A stretch of 64,000 nt of DNA from Phialocephala subalpina (Eukaryota > Ascomycota > Leotiomycetes > Helotiales > Mollisiaceae): positions 1,244,652 through 1,308,651 of the forward strand of contig FJOG01000002.1 in NCBI GenBank assembly GCA_900073065.1, written 5' to 3'. The notes under the pieces were generated by a model that had not been told where the DNA came from, searched no databases, and saw only the letters and a program-made list of their open reading frames with translations. Below are positions 47,166-57,711 of the stretch, piece after piece. The translations under genes were made by a program, and so were the position numbers. Position 1 is the first letter of the stretch. Every line of letters begins with the position of its first letter.

Positions 47166-48108
47166 CTGCAATCAGTATTGTATCTTCATCGTTCTCGTCA
47201 ATTGCTTGCCGTGCCGCAGCTACTGCTGCCTGAAGAAGATAACGTATAGAAAGGAGACTCCATTTTGAATCTTGGCGGCTAGGAAAGCAGCCTGGGGATC
47301 CAGACACGAGGTAGAACCTAACGTAAAGACGAGGCGAAAGCAAGATTGAGATTGTTGAGAAGAAAAGAACGTTTGTTCACTGCCTTCCCAAGTATTCTGT
47401 CACGCGATGGATAATTCAGGTTCTGAAACGTCTATTGGAGCAATTGAGGGGTCACAGGTCTGCCTGATCGGTGAGATGTTGTGGTTAGAGGCGTTCTTGC
47501 TTGAGCAGGGGGCATTTAAAAATAGCCCTTTCACGTGCCAGCGCGTTTCCAATAACTTCTACTCCGCATACACCAGACACCACAGACACCACAGAGACGA
47601 CAGAGACGACAGAGACGACAGAGACGACAACAAGTACAAATCGACAGCTCGCTCGAGAAGAACCAAGCGGGAGAGAATGAAAGTGCAGCGAAGCTCTTTC
47701 TTAGTCTCGAGACGTCTCGATCAATCCGCCAAAGGACAATTGATGTCCTATCGCAACTCACGACATCCATCGAACAGCAACGATTGAATTGACGAAGGAT
47801 AATCTTGGGCCCGATAAATCCTCACACGTTCTCCTACGTGCCAACTCTCGCACAGATCATAAACGCAATGCAGACAAGAGAGAAATATCACGCGTCAAAT
47901 GGGGAACGTCGGTTGAAGTTGAAAGTACTGCAGACTTTTCATTCATTGGGAATCGAACTATATACAATTGCAATCCATCGCCGAATTTGTTCCACCCGCG
48001 CCGTTATGAAATATGCACCGAAAAGCATTCATCGAACCGTAATACATCCAACCTCAGCAGGCGGCTGGCAGTGCCGGAATGCTAGACTCCACGACAATCC
48101 CACCCAGC
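47166..48108. other. Intergenic region
   Basis: Contains the 9-bp repeat and a plus-strand ATG frame of 126 codons (47407-47787) with no recognisable domain. No firm gene. Confidence 0.4.
47591..47626 (+). repeat. 9-bp tandem repeat, four units
   Basis: ACAGAGACG repeated four times without mismatch, preceded by imperfect CACAGACAC units. It lies in the upstream region of the caspase-like gene, inside a plus-strand ATG frame (47407-47787) that I do not consider a gene. Confidence 0.9.
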
Positions 48109-49362
48109 TTACTTGGTGAGAGCCTGAGGGCAGCCGAGTTTCTCAAATTGAGGAGCAACCTTGTTGGTGACGAAATTTAATGCGTCAATTGTTGGGGTGA
48201 TGATCGAGTTGAGGTATGATGGAACCGATTGAGTGGCGAGTTGGTAGAGCAAACAAGCGGTCTCTGGGCCAGGAGCAGCGACGAGAGAACCGTTCTTGAT
48301 GCTATTGAAGTTGAGGAGATCGAATCCGCCATTGCCTGTGGCTCCGCCGAACAAGACTGGATACTCGAGATATTGAGCAAGGATCTCCGCAACGACATCG
48401 GAGTTACTGTACGGCTCAACACGGTTGGTCCAGTTGTCTGATATCTTCTCCTCGCCATTGAAGGTATAGGTACCATCGGACTGCTTCGCAGCGCCAAAGA
48501 AGGAGGAAATAGTGGCCTCATCAGGGGTGTAATCAGGTCCAGAAGGCATCAGCTCGTACAAGAACGACGAAGCACCGAAGAGCAAGAGCGAAAGAGGACC
48601 GAAATAGAAGTTTGGGTTGTCGTGGAGAGATTGCTGATACCTCTGGTATCGGTACTTGGCAAGTCCATCTCTATTGTAGAGACCACCAGTGGTTTCGGTC
48701 ATCATCTTGAAGAGAGTGCCGTTGAAATTGAAATTGTCGCCCGTTCCGAGGAAGTAATCATCTCGAGTCAAGGAGGTGTCGGCTTCAAACTTGTTGTGGC
48801 CATCGAGACCTGGCTCTTGACCGGTCAAGGCAGGGCTCCAGGATGTTCTGGTAGTCGCGTCGCATCCGATGGACAACTTCTCGGTGACAAGATCTCCGTC
48901 GGTGAGAGTCAGACCAAGAGCGGCGAGGAGCGTTGCGAGATCGTAGCCGACACTGTACAAGTTCTGCTGAGCATCCACGAGCTCGTTGAATGTCGTGATG
49001 CCGTCGTGAGCAAGGAAATTGTGGTTGGCAGCGACGTTCAATCCTGGGCATGGACCACGGATGTCGAGAGGTCCAGGCGCAACGAACTGATGGGCTGTGT
49101 CACCAGGAGCTGGGACCTGATAGCCGCCCTTGCCGTTGCCCTTCTTACCGTTCTTGGCTCCGTTGTATGGATATTGTGCGGTGATGCCTGGCGCTGGGAC
49201 GTGGTTTGGGTTGTTTGGACAAGAAGCTGGTCCACCAGGGTTGGACCCCCCACTCTGTTGTCTGCGGAGCAAGCTCGAATCGACGCCTGGCATATTTGCA
49301 ACAAAGGGGAAAGCAGTGACTGCTTCCGCCGCGAGGACAATGGACATCAAAGAGTATTTCAT
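48109..49362 (-). CDS. Secreted haem-thiolate peroxidase (chloroperoxidase / unspecific peroxygenase family, 417 aa)
   Basis: Single exon. ATG 49362 is chosen because it opens a signal peptide (MKYSLMSIVLAAEAVTAFPF). A Gly/Asn/Lys-rich linker follows (about 35-85). The family motif is RGPCPGLNVAANHNFLAHDG with Cys105 as the axial haem ligand; further on GHNKFEADTSLTRDDYF holds the Glu of the acid-base region (E-x-D-x-S pattern), then NFYFGPLSLLLFGASSFLYELMP. These extracellular enzymes use hydrogen peroxide to oxygenate or halogenate organic substrates. The length is longer than short UPOs and typical of the larger ascomycete type. It appears intact. Confidence 0.92.
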   Translation of the reverse strand: MKYSLMSIVLAAEAVTAFPFVANMPGVDSSLLRRQQSGGSNPGGPASCPNNPNHVPAPGITAQYPYNGAKNGKKGNGKGGYQVPAPGDTAHQFVAPGPLDIRGPCPGLNVAANHNFLAHDGITTFNELVDAQQNLYSVGYDLATLLAALGLTLTDGDLVTEKLSIGCDATTRTSWSPALTGQEPGLDGHNKFEADTSLTRDDYFLGTGDNFNFNGTLFKMMTETTGGLYNRDGLAKYRYQRYQQSLHDNPNFYFGPLSLLLFGASSFLYELMPSGPDYTPDEATISSFFGAAKQSDGTYTFNGEEKISDNWTNRVEPYSNSDVVAEILAQYLEYPVLFGGATGNGGFDLLNFNSIKNGSLVAAPGPETACLLYQLATQSVPSYLNSIITPTIDALNFVTNKVAPQFEKLGCPQALTK

Positions 49363-51880
49363 GTTTGCCGTATGTTGGAAATGATCTGCTATACTCGAGA
49401 AGTCTTGATAGAGATTGAGATCATCTTCGGGTTGACCCAAGGAGATTTATATGTCCTCGACCTCTACTAAGAGAAAGTACCGAGTGGTTAAGCTACCCTA
49501 CACTGACCTAAGTCTAATAACTACCTACGAGTTGTGAACTCCTGCTTGGCTGACCCACTCATACTTCATCCTCTTAAAAGGCTCTCTAATTCCTTTTCGG
49601 TGTAACTTCGACCAAATCGTTGAGCAAAGATGACGATCACATCTAAAGAATAGGCTGAAAGGGTGCCGAGGGGCTTGACGAAAGTGGAGTATCCAATTCA
49701 AACCACAAAAACTCCACACAAGCCACGGCTGATCCAGAAAGATTTACAAATCATTTAGCGAATGAAAAGGTCTGCGTTGGGCAGAGGTTCATCTTAGACC
49801 ATCAGCCACGCTCAGGAGGTTGTGGAAATGTCGAGCTTGATGATCGACAGCGCATAGGCCCGCAGGAACCTTAACTCCAAGCCCAGTCCGGACTCGACTT
49901 CCCCCAATCAGGTTTGGAAGCCACTTGAAAGTACCGAGGCTTCGTGCGAATCTAACACTATGAGACCCATCAATATGGGGTAACCCGTTGACCCCTAGCT
50001 GACTCCCAACAATCGAGCAGATCATGTCCAGACCCTTCTGTGGGTTTGGCCGGTACAGAACATATGCTGTAATCTCGACGAGAGGCTCCCCCACCGGCTG
50101 TAGCGATTCCAGTCGTGGTCATTCGCAAGACTTCATGAATGCCCGGTTCAGGTTCGGCATTGCGGCTCACTAAAACATAGGATGAACGCTTGTTTCTTCA
50201 TGCGCTAAATCTCACAAAAAGGTCCATCTATGGTGGCGTCCAGGAGTCTGTGGCGCCCGTACCTCCACTGTTACACCACACCGGCAGTAGAGTTCCGTGA
50301 AGCCCCCTTTGCCCTCCACAGTCTTGGCCTGAAGTCGTCCAACGACTTGTCTGAACACGATGCAACTTCCAGGGTTTCCTGACGCTAAATCTCCACAATT
50401 TTAAGGTTATTATGTTTGTGGAGATGGCGTAAGTGGTATTCGGCAGTGATCGACAGCAGGGAGATGCACATGAGCAAGGAACCGAGGATGCCTTTCACGA
50501 TGTCTCCACTTCACCTCCTCTTACTTCTGGTCGCCACTGATGATGTTTGAGCGATGCGAGTAGATTTTGATGGCGCTGACCATCATTTCCGATGCAACTT
50601 CTAACGATACGCTGGGGACGATTCTTTCCCCGATGTATTTGGAATTTCGTCCATCAGGGTCTTGTACGCCTGAAATCGTTGATGCTCAGGGTCTGGAATT
50701 TTCTAGTGTCGAAGATCCGTGGGAAGATCCGTGGGAAAATCTATTAAGGCCTAGCAGATCTGCGCAAGGAAGACTCGTCCCTGCCTCGTCGAATTATCTC
50801 CGATGTGAGAAGGAGTTGAGGCTCAGAACACGATCAAAAAGTTCCATTGCGCGAAGATTTGCATGTCGAGGCGGGGGTGATGCATGATTCCAACAAGAAA
50901 GTTTATTCCAGAACTTGGCTCTTGCAGATGCCATTCTTCCCCGCAAATCAAGTTCTGAGGGTTGGAAAACGCAACGATGCGAGGGGGGACTGTGAGGGGT
51001 TCTTCACGTATGCCTCATTGTTCCGAGGCACAACATCGCAAACTACCCTGTCCCGCAATTGGTATGCAGTATGTCAAAGTGATCGCAAAGTTTGTTTCCA
51101 TGCACCTTCCCCATCTTGCAAGGCTACCACGAGTTGGGTGCATCCTGCTCACCGATTTCCCGATCTCATCTTTCAAGTTTGCGGTGGGGACGGAGCTGCG
51201 TCCAACAATCCCAATGTGGGAGCAGGAGGCAAACCCTCTCCTCAGGAAAAAAGCTGGTGAACGGCCAACACACTCTCTCCAGGCGTACAGTCATTGTCGG
51301 GATACTGCAGTTGCTACCGCCAAAAGTCCCCAAATTGATACACGACTTTTAAAGATATCTCATATACCCTTCCTTAGAGCTTAGACATCCAATAGCAATC
51401 GTCAGACAGGAGCATCCATTACGACTGCTCTCTATTGCAAGATTGAACGCCTTCTCACCTCAACCGTTACAAAATCAAACGCGATCCTTCCAATTCTCTC
51501 AACATACATCATCGGCAGACTCAGTGTCAAGAGAACACACATTATTTCGTCCAGAGATCCCGAACAGCACGAACGAACTCAAGTAGGTCAAGAGGACAAG
51601 AGAGGTGACTTCGTCGAGAAAATATCACTTGAGCTTCATTATGTTCTCGAGCACAATCACGGGTGGGAATTTATCACGGGCACATTTCATTTTGTCATAA
51701 TTGGAATATTGTCTAGGGTGAAAGTGGGCTTCATTTTATGTTATCAATGTATTTGTTATTCTACCTCAAAGTATGAGGGAGAACTTTATTGTAGAGCGGA
51801 GTTCTTGCACTTTCAGAAGCTCTGCGAGCTTGACAGCGTTGGGGAAGAGTGAGTTCTGGTCTCCTCCATCCTCGTTGTCT
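49363..51880. other. Long intergenic region with weak frames
   Basis: 2.5 kb. A minus-strand stretch at 49789-50170 is protein-like in two overlapping frames (TAYVLYRPNPQKGLDMICSI) and could be a remnant. A plus-strand ATG frame at 50570-50887 (105 aa) has a 12-bp tandem duplication (50711-50734) coding for WEDPWEDP. Neither has a recognised domain. Confidence 0.35.
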
Positions 51881-52535
51881 TCACAGATGTCTTCGAGTGT
51901 TCTTGGAGCTGCCAAGCCCTCGCCCGTGCGTCCAGTGAGACCTGGAGAATAATCCAGCTTGCTCCTCAGCTTCGCGGCAAGCTAGCGTGGTGTCGTTGGC
52001 CTTCTGAGTTGCACGCATGGAGCACCAGTCTTGAAGTTGTTGTTCTGTCATTGCGACCAGAATACAGGAGAATGGACGCATACTCAAGCCAGGCTCGCGA
52101 TAGTAGTATCCGACGAGGTGGTGAGAGTGGAGCATGGTGCTGGTGGAGAAGAGGAAGGGTAGAGAAGAGGTCGCACTCGACGTACGACCTGTTCTCGCCC
52201 CATGCCTTTTCTGGATTCGGCATCTCAGCCCATTCGAGAAGTTGGCTTTCGGACATTCCGACCAGGACCATCTTCGATTCTGTCACGGAGAGACTGCAAT
52301 CGATGATGTAAGATTGAATATCGCCGCCTTTGCTATGCCTGACGAGATGGTCAAGGGCATATTTGACGATAGCTGCCTTGCGGGAACCTTCGCCAGCACG
52401 AGTGCTGCGAAGGACGCCACCGCGAGTCATCGTCAACTTTGGCTTGTGTTCTCCACTTGGAGAGATGTTCTTGCGGGGTTCGACCGCCATCTTGCTAGCA
52501 CCACTGTGCTTCCAGAGTACCATTTGCATAGACAT
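51881..52535 (-). CDS. Hypothetical two-exon protein (202 aa), C-terminus uncertain
   Basis: Exons 52535-52186 and 52139-51881 with a 46-nt intron (GTACGT donor, CTCCACCAG acceptor) in phase. The ATG at 52535 (MSMQMVLWKHSGASKMAVEP) is the first with good context; CAA-rich leader sequence lies upstream. Two similar blocks flank the intron: IIDCSLSVTESKMVLVGMSESQLLEWAEM and PFSCILVAMTEQQLQDWCSM, suggesting an internal duplication. After CREAEEQ the annotated frame looks random, while another frame (LDYSPGLTGRTGEGLAAPRT, ending KFSLIL at about 51773) looks like real protein, so a frameshift near 51975 is likely. Function unknown. Confidence 0.5.
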
Positions 52536-53168
52536 CTCGACGAGTTGTTGAGGGGTTGCTTCTTGAGAAGTTTGCTTGAGTTGCTGAAAGTTATTGAAGG
52601 TGCTGAAGATGTAGAATGTCTTAACGTTGTTGATGTTGTTGACGTTGAGTTTCGTCTGACTTGCTTTCTCATGTTTCCGCAACGCTCATTGTTCATTCAG
52701 GATTCCTCTGTCTATCTGTCGGAGATCTTGTTCAGGTGTACTGTTGTGGTCTTGTTCCTTTTTTGCCCTTTTCCACCATAAAGAATGGAGAGTTGTTCGA
52801 AGTGAGCGGGGCGTTAACAAAGCTATTGTTCTTGTGGAGGTACAGATTCCTCGTCTAGGACAGGGACAATTAGCAAGGGACAATCCAGTGCATCTTAAGC
52901 TTCGTTTGATATCAAGACGAGCCATCTGTCTCCTGAGAAACTTCCAGCTCCCACAACACCTCATTTTCATCTGTTCATATTGCAGAACAGAGGAACAAAG
53001 CCCCACCAAAAGTCATATCTTCGCCTCGCATTTTTCGGAATCAAACTTTCGATCTCTTTCATACTCGCCTTCACATCCTAGTCACCAGCACCAAAAAGTC
53101 ACAACCTGCAAAATCAACTGCGCACAGTCACTTTTCACTACTACCTACACAATCACCCAACCTCTAAG

Positions 53169-53738
53169 ATGTCTGCCAATCAATTCATTCAGACCTTGGA
53201 ACAAATCTCCGGCTGCATCGCAAAGTTCAAGCCTGCACCGCAAGGAACACAAACTCTGGTTGAGCTCAAGGAGACCTTGGCCCAAGACCAAGAATACCTA
53301 ACACGCTTAATCCGGGAGCGTCGGGACCTCACAACTCGAGAACAGCAAGTCCTCGGAGACTCCCGGCGTGTCCACGGACCTCGTCAAGATACCCTCCTCG
53401 AGTCGCTCACCGTCCTCGAAGGCATTATGGCAGAGGAGCAGGACGACATGGCGAACTTGCGACGCTTGCATGAAGAGTCCGTAAGCCGAGACTTTAAGCG
53501 CGAGATCATGTTCGAGATCGACCATTTGGTGGGACGTCGATTCTCACGAGAACAGGCACGCACCCAGATTGAAGTCGAGCTCGAACAGATCAACTCAGCG
53601 TTCATCCGACATACACAGGAATACTATGCAATATACGCGGACATCGATCGTAAGATCGAGGAGGCTGAGAGAGCTGTGCAGAGAGCTAAGCAGTTGATCG
53701 ATGAAGATATCGCGTGGTATCGAGATCAGTATCTGTGA
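53169..53738 (+). CDS. Coiled-coil hypothetical protein (189 aa)
   Basis: Single exon from ATG 53169. Nearly the whole chain is charged helix with heptad character (LVELKETLAQDQEYLTRLIR; IDRKIEEAERAVQRAKQLID). No signal peptide, membrane span or catalytic motif. It resembles the coiled-coil part of the FExG-D paralogues (27199, 28744, 43509) in composition but lacks their conserved C-terminal block, so membership is not claimed. Confidence 0.65.
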   Translation: MSANQFIQTLEQISGCIAKFKPAPQGTQTLVELKETLAQDQEYLTRLIRERRDLTTREQQVLGDSRRVHGPRQDTLLESLTVLEGIMAEEQDDMANLRRLHEESVSRDFKREIMFEIDHLVGRRFSREQARTQIEVELEQINSAFIRHTQEYYAIYADIDRKIEEAERAVQRAKQLIDEDIAWYRDQYL

Positions 53739-53988
53739 CTCCAAGACAAGCGTCCTCTGAACTAAGTCAATAAGTCGTAATTCAACTTGTGTCGGCCTCA
53801 GACCCAGCCCAAGCCCAGTTCCCCAAGCCCAGCTACCACACCCCATCTCCATACCCAAACGCCCCTCTACTGAGTAGAGGGGTAATCGTAGAACAAGAAT
53901 GAAAGAACACCCCTACTTGAACAAAAAATATCAAAGCCCAAAAATGCAACGTGAATTTAAAATGCTGAGTACATCGCTGTCCCATGAA

Positions 53989-54219
53989 TCACTTCCATCC
54001 CAACATCCCCTTCCGCTTCTTCCCAAGCAATCTACTCTTCAGCAAGCCTTCAATACAATCTCCATCAAACATCGTACAAGTCCCCTTTTGCGTGACAATC
54101 TCTTTTTTGAAGTCTTTACATTTCATGTACCCTGCCTTTTCTGGATATCGGGGACACTTCTCAATTGAGGGATTGATGCATTCACATTCTGTGTAGACGG
54201 TTTCTGTTAGGACGCACAT
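53989..54219 (-). CDS. Small Cys-rich protein (76 aa)
   Basis: Single exon from ATG 54219: MCVLTETVYTECECINPSIE and six more Cys spread over the next 40 residues, then a Lys-rich tail (LLKSRLLGKKRKGMLG). No signal peptide. The start MC...Y..CxC resembles small uncharacterised fungal proteins with CxC pairs that may bind metal. Short, so moderate confidence. Confidence 0.5.
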   Translation of the reverse strand: MCVLTETVYTECECINPSIEKCPRYPEKAGYMKCKDFKKEIVTQKGTCTMFDGDCIEGLLKSRLLGKKRKGMLGWK

Positions 54220-54392
54220 CCTGAGACTATGAGTTTTGTTTGGTAAGACAGGGAGAGGGGGCGGGTGAAGGATCGTAGTCTAATGCTTTCTTCTCAAGGG
54301 CCTTCGAAGTGAAGCTTCTTTGTTTCAACTCCACTCGGAGCACAAAGCAGCATTCCGATTGCGGTCTCCACCATTGAAATTCCAGTCTAAAG

Positions 54393-55530
54393 TCATAAGT
54401 CAAGCAAGGAAGGTGTGCAGAAGATAGTAGCCTCATCGATAGGAAGTGCAGTATACAAAGAAAGGAAGTGCTGTCCCCGTGATTCAGACATCACAAAGTA
54501 AAACCTAGATATTTGTACACAATCAAACCTCCCCCCTCCAAAATCGTGGAAACATTGTTTAACCAGCTGATCTCGTTCATCTTCGGAAATAACTTGAGCC
54601 TCATTCAGACATTCTCGCTCCGGGTGACCATCCTCCCCATCTGAGCACATTACATCCTCTTGTGACATGACCTTTCTTCACCCTCCCGCGGCGACGTGAG
54701 CACTAGTCACCATCTGAAGATGAGTTCATTAGGGGCAATAGTGTTCCAGCGGGATCATACGTTCAGCCTCTAGGGTCCTGAATTCTCGGTGCTGTTCCTT
54801 GACTTTGACCTCCCAATCTACCCTCAATTGTTGACGTTCGCTTTCTGGTAAGGCTGGTGGTTCATTGCATTCTCGCTCGAGGTGGCCATGATCAGAGCCT
54901 TCACCACAATTGAAATACATCCGCCTCATTTCGTAGGTGCATGCCCATATCCCTGGCGGAAACAAAAGCTGCACGTACTGTCCGTCTTCAAATTCGTTCC
55001 TCCTGACCAGTTCTTCCAGGTAAGCTTGGTATTTTCCCAAGCTTCCCGACTTTTCTGTTGGCTTTTGTGGAATTTCTCATTCCACTCCTCGATCACCCTT
55101 TGACGTTCGCTTTCTGCAATTGCTGGCTTCGCGCAGGTTCGCTCGAGGTGGCCTTGGATAGAGTCCTCTCCGCAATTGAAACATACACGTCTCATGTTGT
55201 AGCATACAAGTCCCATGTCTCCCTCAATTGGCGAGAGTGGTTCATAGTACCCGCCCTGTTGTCACTCCTTAAATACCGGCCATCGATTCATCTCATCAAC
55301 CTCCTCTTCGAACTATCGCTCCGTTTTTCTGAAACTTTCTATCACCTCGTTAAGACCTTCCATTGCCTCCTCACTCCTTCGCTTCGCTTGCTCGTATGTC
55401 TCCTCCGTGACTCCTCCAAACTCTTCCTCATAACTGAACTCAAATCTTTCTCATAACTGAACTCAAATCTTTCGGTCCCCATATCGAATGCCTCGGGCCC
55501 ACTCAACGTCTGTTCCCTAGGCTCAATCTC
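54393..55530 (-). pseudogene. Zinc-knuckle repeat gene, broken; probably once joined to the next upstream gene
   Basis: Three copies of a unit are visible: MRRVCFNCGEDSIQGHLERT (near 55190), MRRMYFNCGEGSDHGHLERE (near 54910) and MCSDGEDGHPERECLNEAQ (near 54645), each followed by an E/S-E-R-Q helix. The knuckles have CX2CX7HX4C-like spacing, wider than the classic CX2CX4HX4C, and the second and third have lost a Cys. Lesions: a 23-bp tandem duplication (55427-55472) shifts the frame, TAG and TGA stops lie between it and the first knuckle, and the first and second units are in different frames. The frame before the duplication is open right up to the TAG that ends the CDS at 55531. Confidence 0.65.
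55427..55472. repeat. 23-bp perfect tandem duplication
   Basis: CTCATAACTGAACTCAAATC plus TTT, present twice head to tail (55427-55449 and 55450-55472). 23 is not a multiple of three, so it shifts the zinc-knuckle reading frame. Confidence 0.95.
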
Positions 55531-56544
55531 CTAATTCTCATTCTCAGAATCATCGCTATCGCTCGTCTCCTGCAACTCATCCCACTTAACGTATATCGGC
55601 TGCTCATAACCCGTATCATCTCCATCCTCACCGAATAAGTCTCTACTCAGCTCTTTCTCGAGCTGCTTGGCAATAGGTCCGTTGGGAGGAATATCGTGGA
55701 GATTCATGCCTGAGATACCTAGTCCGATGGCGGTTGGAGGAGGTGCTTTTGGTAGGTCAGGAGACTCTTCGCCGTCGGCAGTGTAGCCGGACATGGTGCC
55801 GCTGTCGAAACTTCTGGGCCAGCCCTTTGGCCATCCTATGGGCCAGTACTTCGCTGTTTCGGTGCCAGCTTCCTGGGTCTTCCTCTTCTTTGCGGGAGGG
55901 TTTGAGACGTGGACACCAGCCTGAGCTTGTTTTCTTTTCGTCCCCTTAGATGGAGGATCGACGAATCTCTCGCCATCCCAATATGCGTTAGGTATTCCTC
56001 TTTGGTTTCCAAGCGGAACACCGAAGATACTAAACCCTGGATACATGGATTGGATTTCGTTCGAAGCAGGAGCGCGAGTATTCTGTCCTGTGGCTGGCTC
56101 CTTTGGATCATAACCCTTGATGTTCTCTTCTGCTCTTGAAGCTTGGCCTGTCTCTGGCTTCCTGGGATCATAGCCCTCAACGTTCTCTTCTGCAGCCTTT
56201 ACCGGATCGTAAGCTTGCTGTGGTCGGAAACCTCCTGTAGTAGGCGAGACTGAAGAGCCAGATCTTAAGCTAGCATCGGATTTTGGCAAGAATTTGAAAT
56301 CTGTGCCTTTGAATACAGGATCGGGATTGATCGCATCGAGTCTGGCTTCGATGGACTCAAGTTGTGCGTCCATGTCCTTCAAGTAGAAGGTAGCGCGGTT
56401 CATGTTCTCGCGCATGAGTGCGAATGGATTGGGATTTAATGGTGGTAGAGATCTGTGCCATGGTGGCCGTGGTGGCGGATCCATGTTGGAACTTGTGGGT
56501 GATGTTGGAGATACGTTTCTGTTGTGCTCGAGGTATATTGACAT
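55531..56544 (-). CDS. Low-complexity, nuclear-type hypothetical protein (337 aa)
   Basis: Single exon from ATG 56544. The N-terminus is Pro/Ser-rich, then a short helix (RENMNRATFYLKDMDAQLES), an imperfect repeat of about 20 residues (AEENVEGYDPRKPETGQ / AEENIKGYDPKEPATGQ), a basic NLS-like PPAKKRKTQ near residue 215, and an acidic end (ETSDSDDSENEN). The TAG at 55531-55533 is followed in the same frame by more protein-like sequence (EIEPREQTLSGPEAFDMGTE), so the protein may be a truncated form of a longer zinc-knuckle protein. Function unknown. Confidence 0.65.
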   Translation of the reverse strand: MSIYLEHNRNVSPTSPTSSNMDPPPRPPWHRSLPPLNPNPFALMRENMNRATFYLKDMDAQLESIEARLDAINPDPVFKGTDFKFLPKSDASLRSGSSVSPTTGGFRPQQAYDPVKAAEENVEGYDPRKPETGQASRAEENIKGYDPKEPATGQNTRAPASNEIQSMYPGFSIFGVPLGNQRGIPNAYWDGERFVDPPSKGTKRKQAQAGVHVSNPPAKKRKTQEAGTETAKYWPIGWPKGWPRSFDSGTMSGYTADGEESPDLPKAPPPTAIGLGISGMNLHDIPPNGPIAKQLEKELSRDLFGEDGDDTGYEQPIYVKWDELQETSDSDDSENEN

Positions 56545-57001
56545 CGCTTTGGATTTGAATCTGGGGTTTCGGAGCCAGCAGTCCGGACCAGTTTAATATC
56601 GGGGTTTGTGGACCATACTCGTTTCTTTGAGCTTGGAATTAGCACGTGCTTATTCTGATCTGCAAGAGGTCTTCTTTGTTCATATGTGGGGGTTTGTTAT
56701 GTGCGAGGTATCAATGCACAGGCATTGTGGTTGCGGAATGCAGAAATAGCGATAATGAGAATTGAGAACATGAAACGCTTAAGAATCTTACAAGAATGAC
56801 AGAGATTGGAAACCGACGTAGAGAGGGACAGAATAAAAATCTCAGCAAATAGGAACCAAATCTCCATAAACTCCGCGCTTGCGACATATATCTAGGTACA
56901 AACCTCTATACGAAACCAACCTGCGCCTGAACCATGTCATCATAAACCCCATCCATCCCATATAGACCAGACCCCATCTACACCAACCTTCCCGGGAACT
57001 C
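56545..57001. other. Intergenic region
   Basis: Upstream region of the 56544 gene and 3' flank of the Mpv17-like gene. No gene seen. Confidence 0.5.
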
Positions 57002-57711
57002 CTAGCCCTTCAAGAGACTCAAATATATGCCCCAGACCAACCCCGCCAAACTCCCCACTAACGACCTCATCTCCACGCTCTTCACCACCGCAAAGTTCAA
57101 CAAACTAACAAAGGGCCACAACGTCCACCCCGCCTGCATCATAGGCCAGAACTCGTGCTTCGCCGTGACCACCGCATCCGCATATCCTTGCCCTCTAAAT
57201 CCCGCGAATGCTAAAGAAAATAGCAAAGTATTAGCTACCGCACCGATCGTTTGGTCGAGCAGAAACTTCGTGAGTGTATTTTGTATGTGGAGTTTGGATT
57301 CGAGAATCTCATGGGTCTTTTCTTCACGATCGAGTTCTTTCTCGTCGTTTTCGGCGGCGGCGTGTATCGCTGCAGAGGAAGGGACGAGGTAGTTTGAGGG
57401 GAAGGCGGATTCGAGGAAGGATTGCCTGTGCAGAGCTGTCAGAGGATTGGGGAGAGTGGGGGAGGGGGGTTTAGGAGGTACCAGAGGAAGTTTGGGGGAT
57501 TGGATATGGTGTTGAAGAGTACGAATTGGAAGACTGGGACCCAATTTATGGTGTATGGTGACTTAGATAATATTAGTACATCTGCGAACAAGGGAGGAGG
57601 ATGGTAGGGACGTACATTGGATTTGTACGCTGTGATAAATTGCGCGATGAGGTTGCTTGTCGCATTGAGCACGCAGCTCTGAATCGTGGTGTTCACTATT
57701 GGTGAAGGCAT
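57002..57711 (-). CDS. Mpv17/PMP22 family membrane protein (199 aa)
   Basis: Exons 57711-57616, 57561-57482 and 57425-57002; introns of 54 and 56 nt with GTACGT/GTACCT donors, all in phase. Family features: INWVPVFQFVLFNTISNPPNFLWQSFLES, a central charged helix, LLDQTIGAVANTLLFSLAFA and the C-terminal signature MMQAGWTLWPFVSLLNFAVV ... GLVWGIYLSLLKG (W-x3-W-x2 ... NF, and W-x2-YLS). Four membrane helices are expected. Members sit in the inner mitochondrial or peroxisomal membrane and are thought to form small channels. Usual position V-P in the W-P-x-x-N-F-x-x-V-P motif is altered to VV. It appears intact. Confidence 0.88.

Noticed and set aside
47591..47626. Tandem repeat as a possible CRISPR-like array
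   Set aside because: Units are 9 bp with no spacers, and the genome is eukaryotic.
48622..49470. Plus-strand open frame of 282 codons
   Set aside because: Fully antisense to the well-supported peroxygenase gene; a shadow of its codon bias.
52744..53301. Plus-strand frame of 185 codons upstream of the 53169 gene
   Set aside because: It overlaps the start of the 53169 gene in another frame and looks like its 5' leader read by chance.
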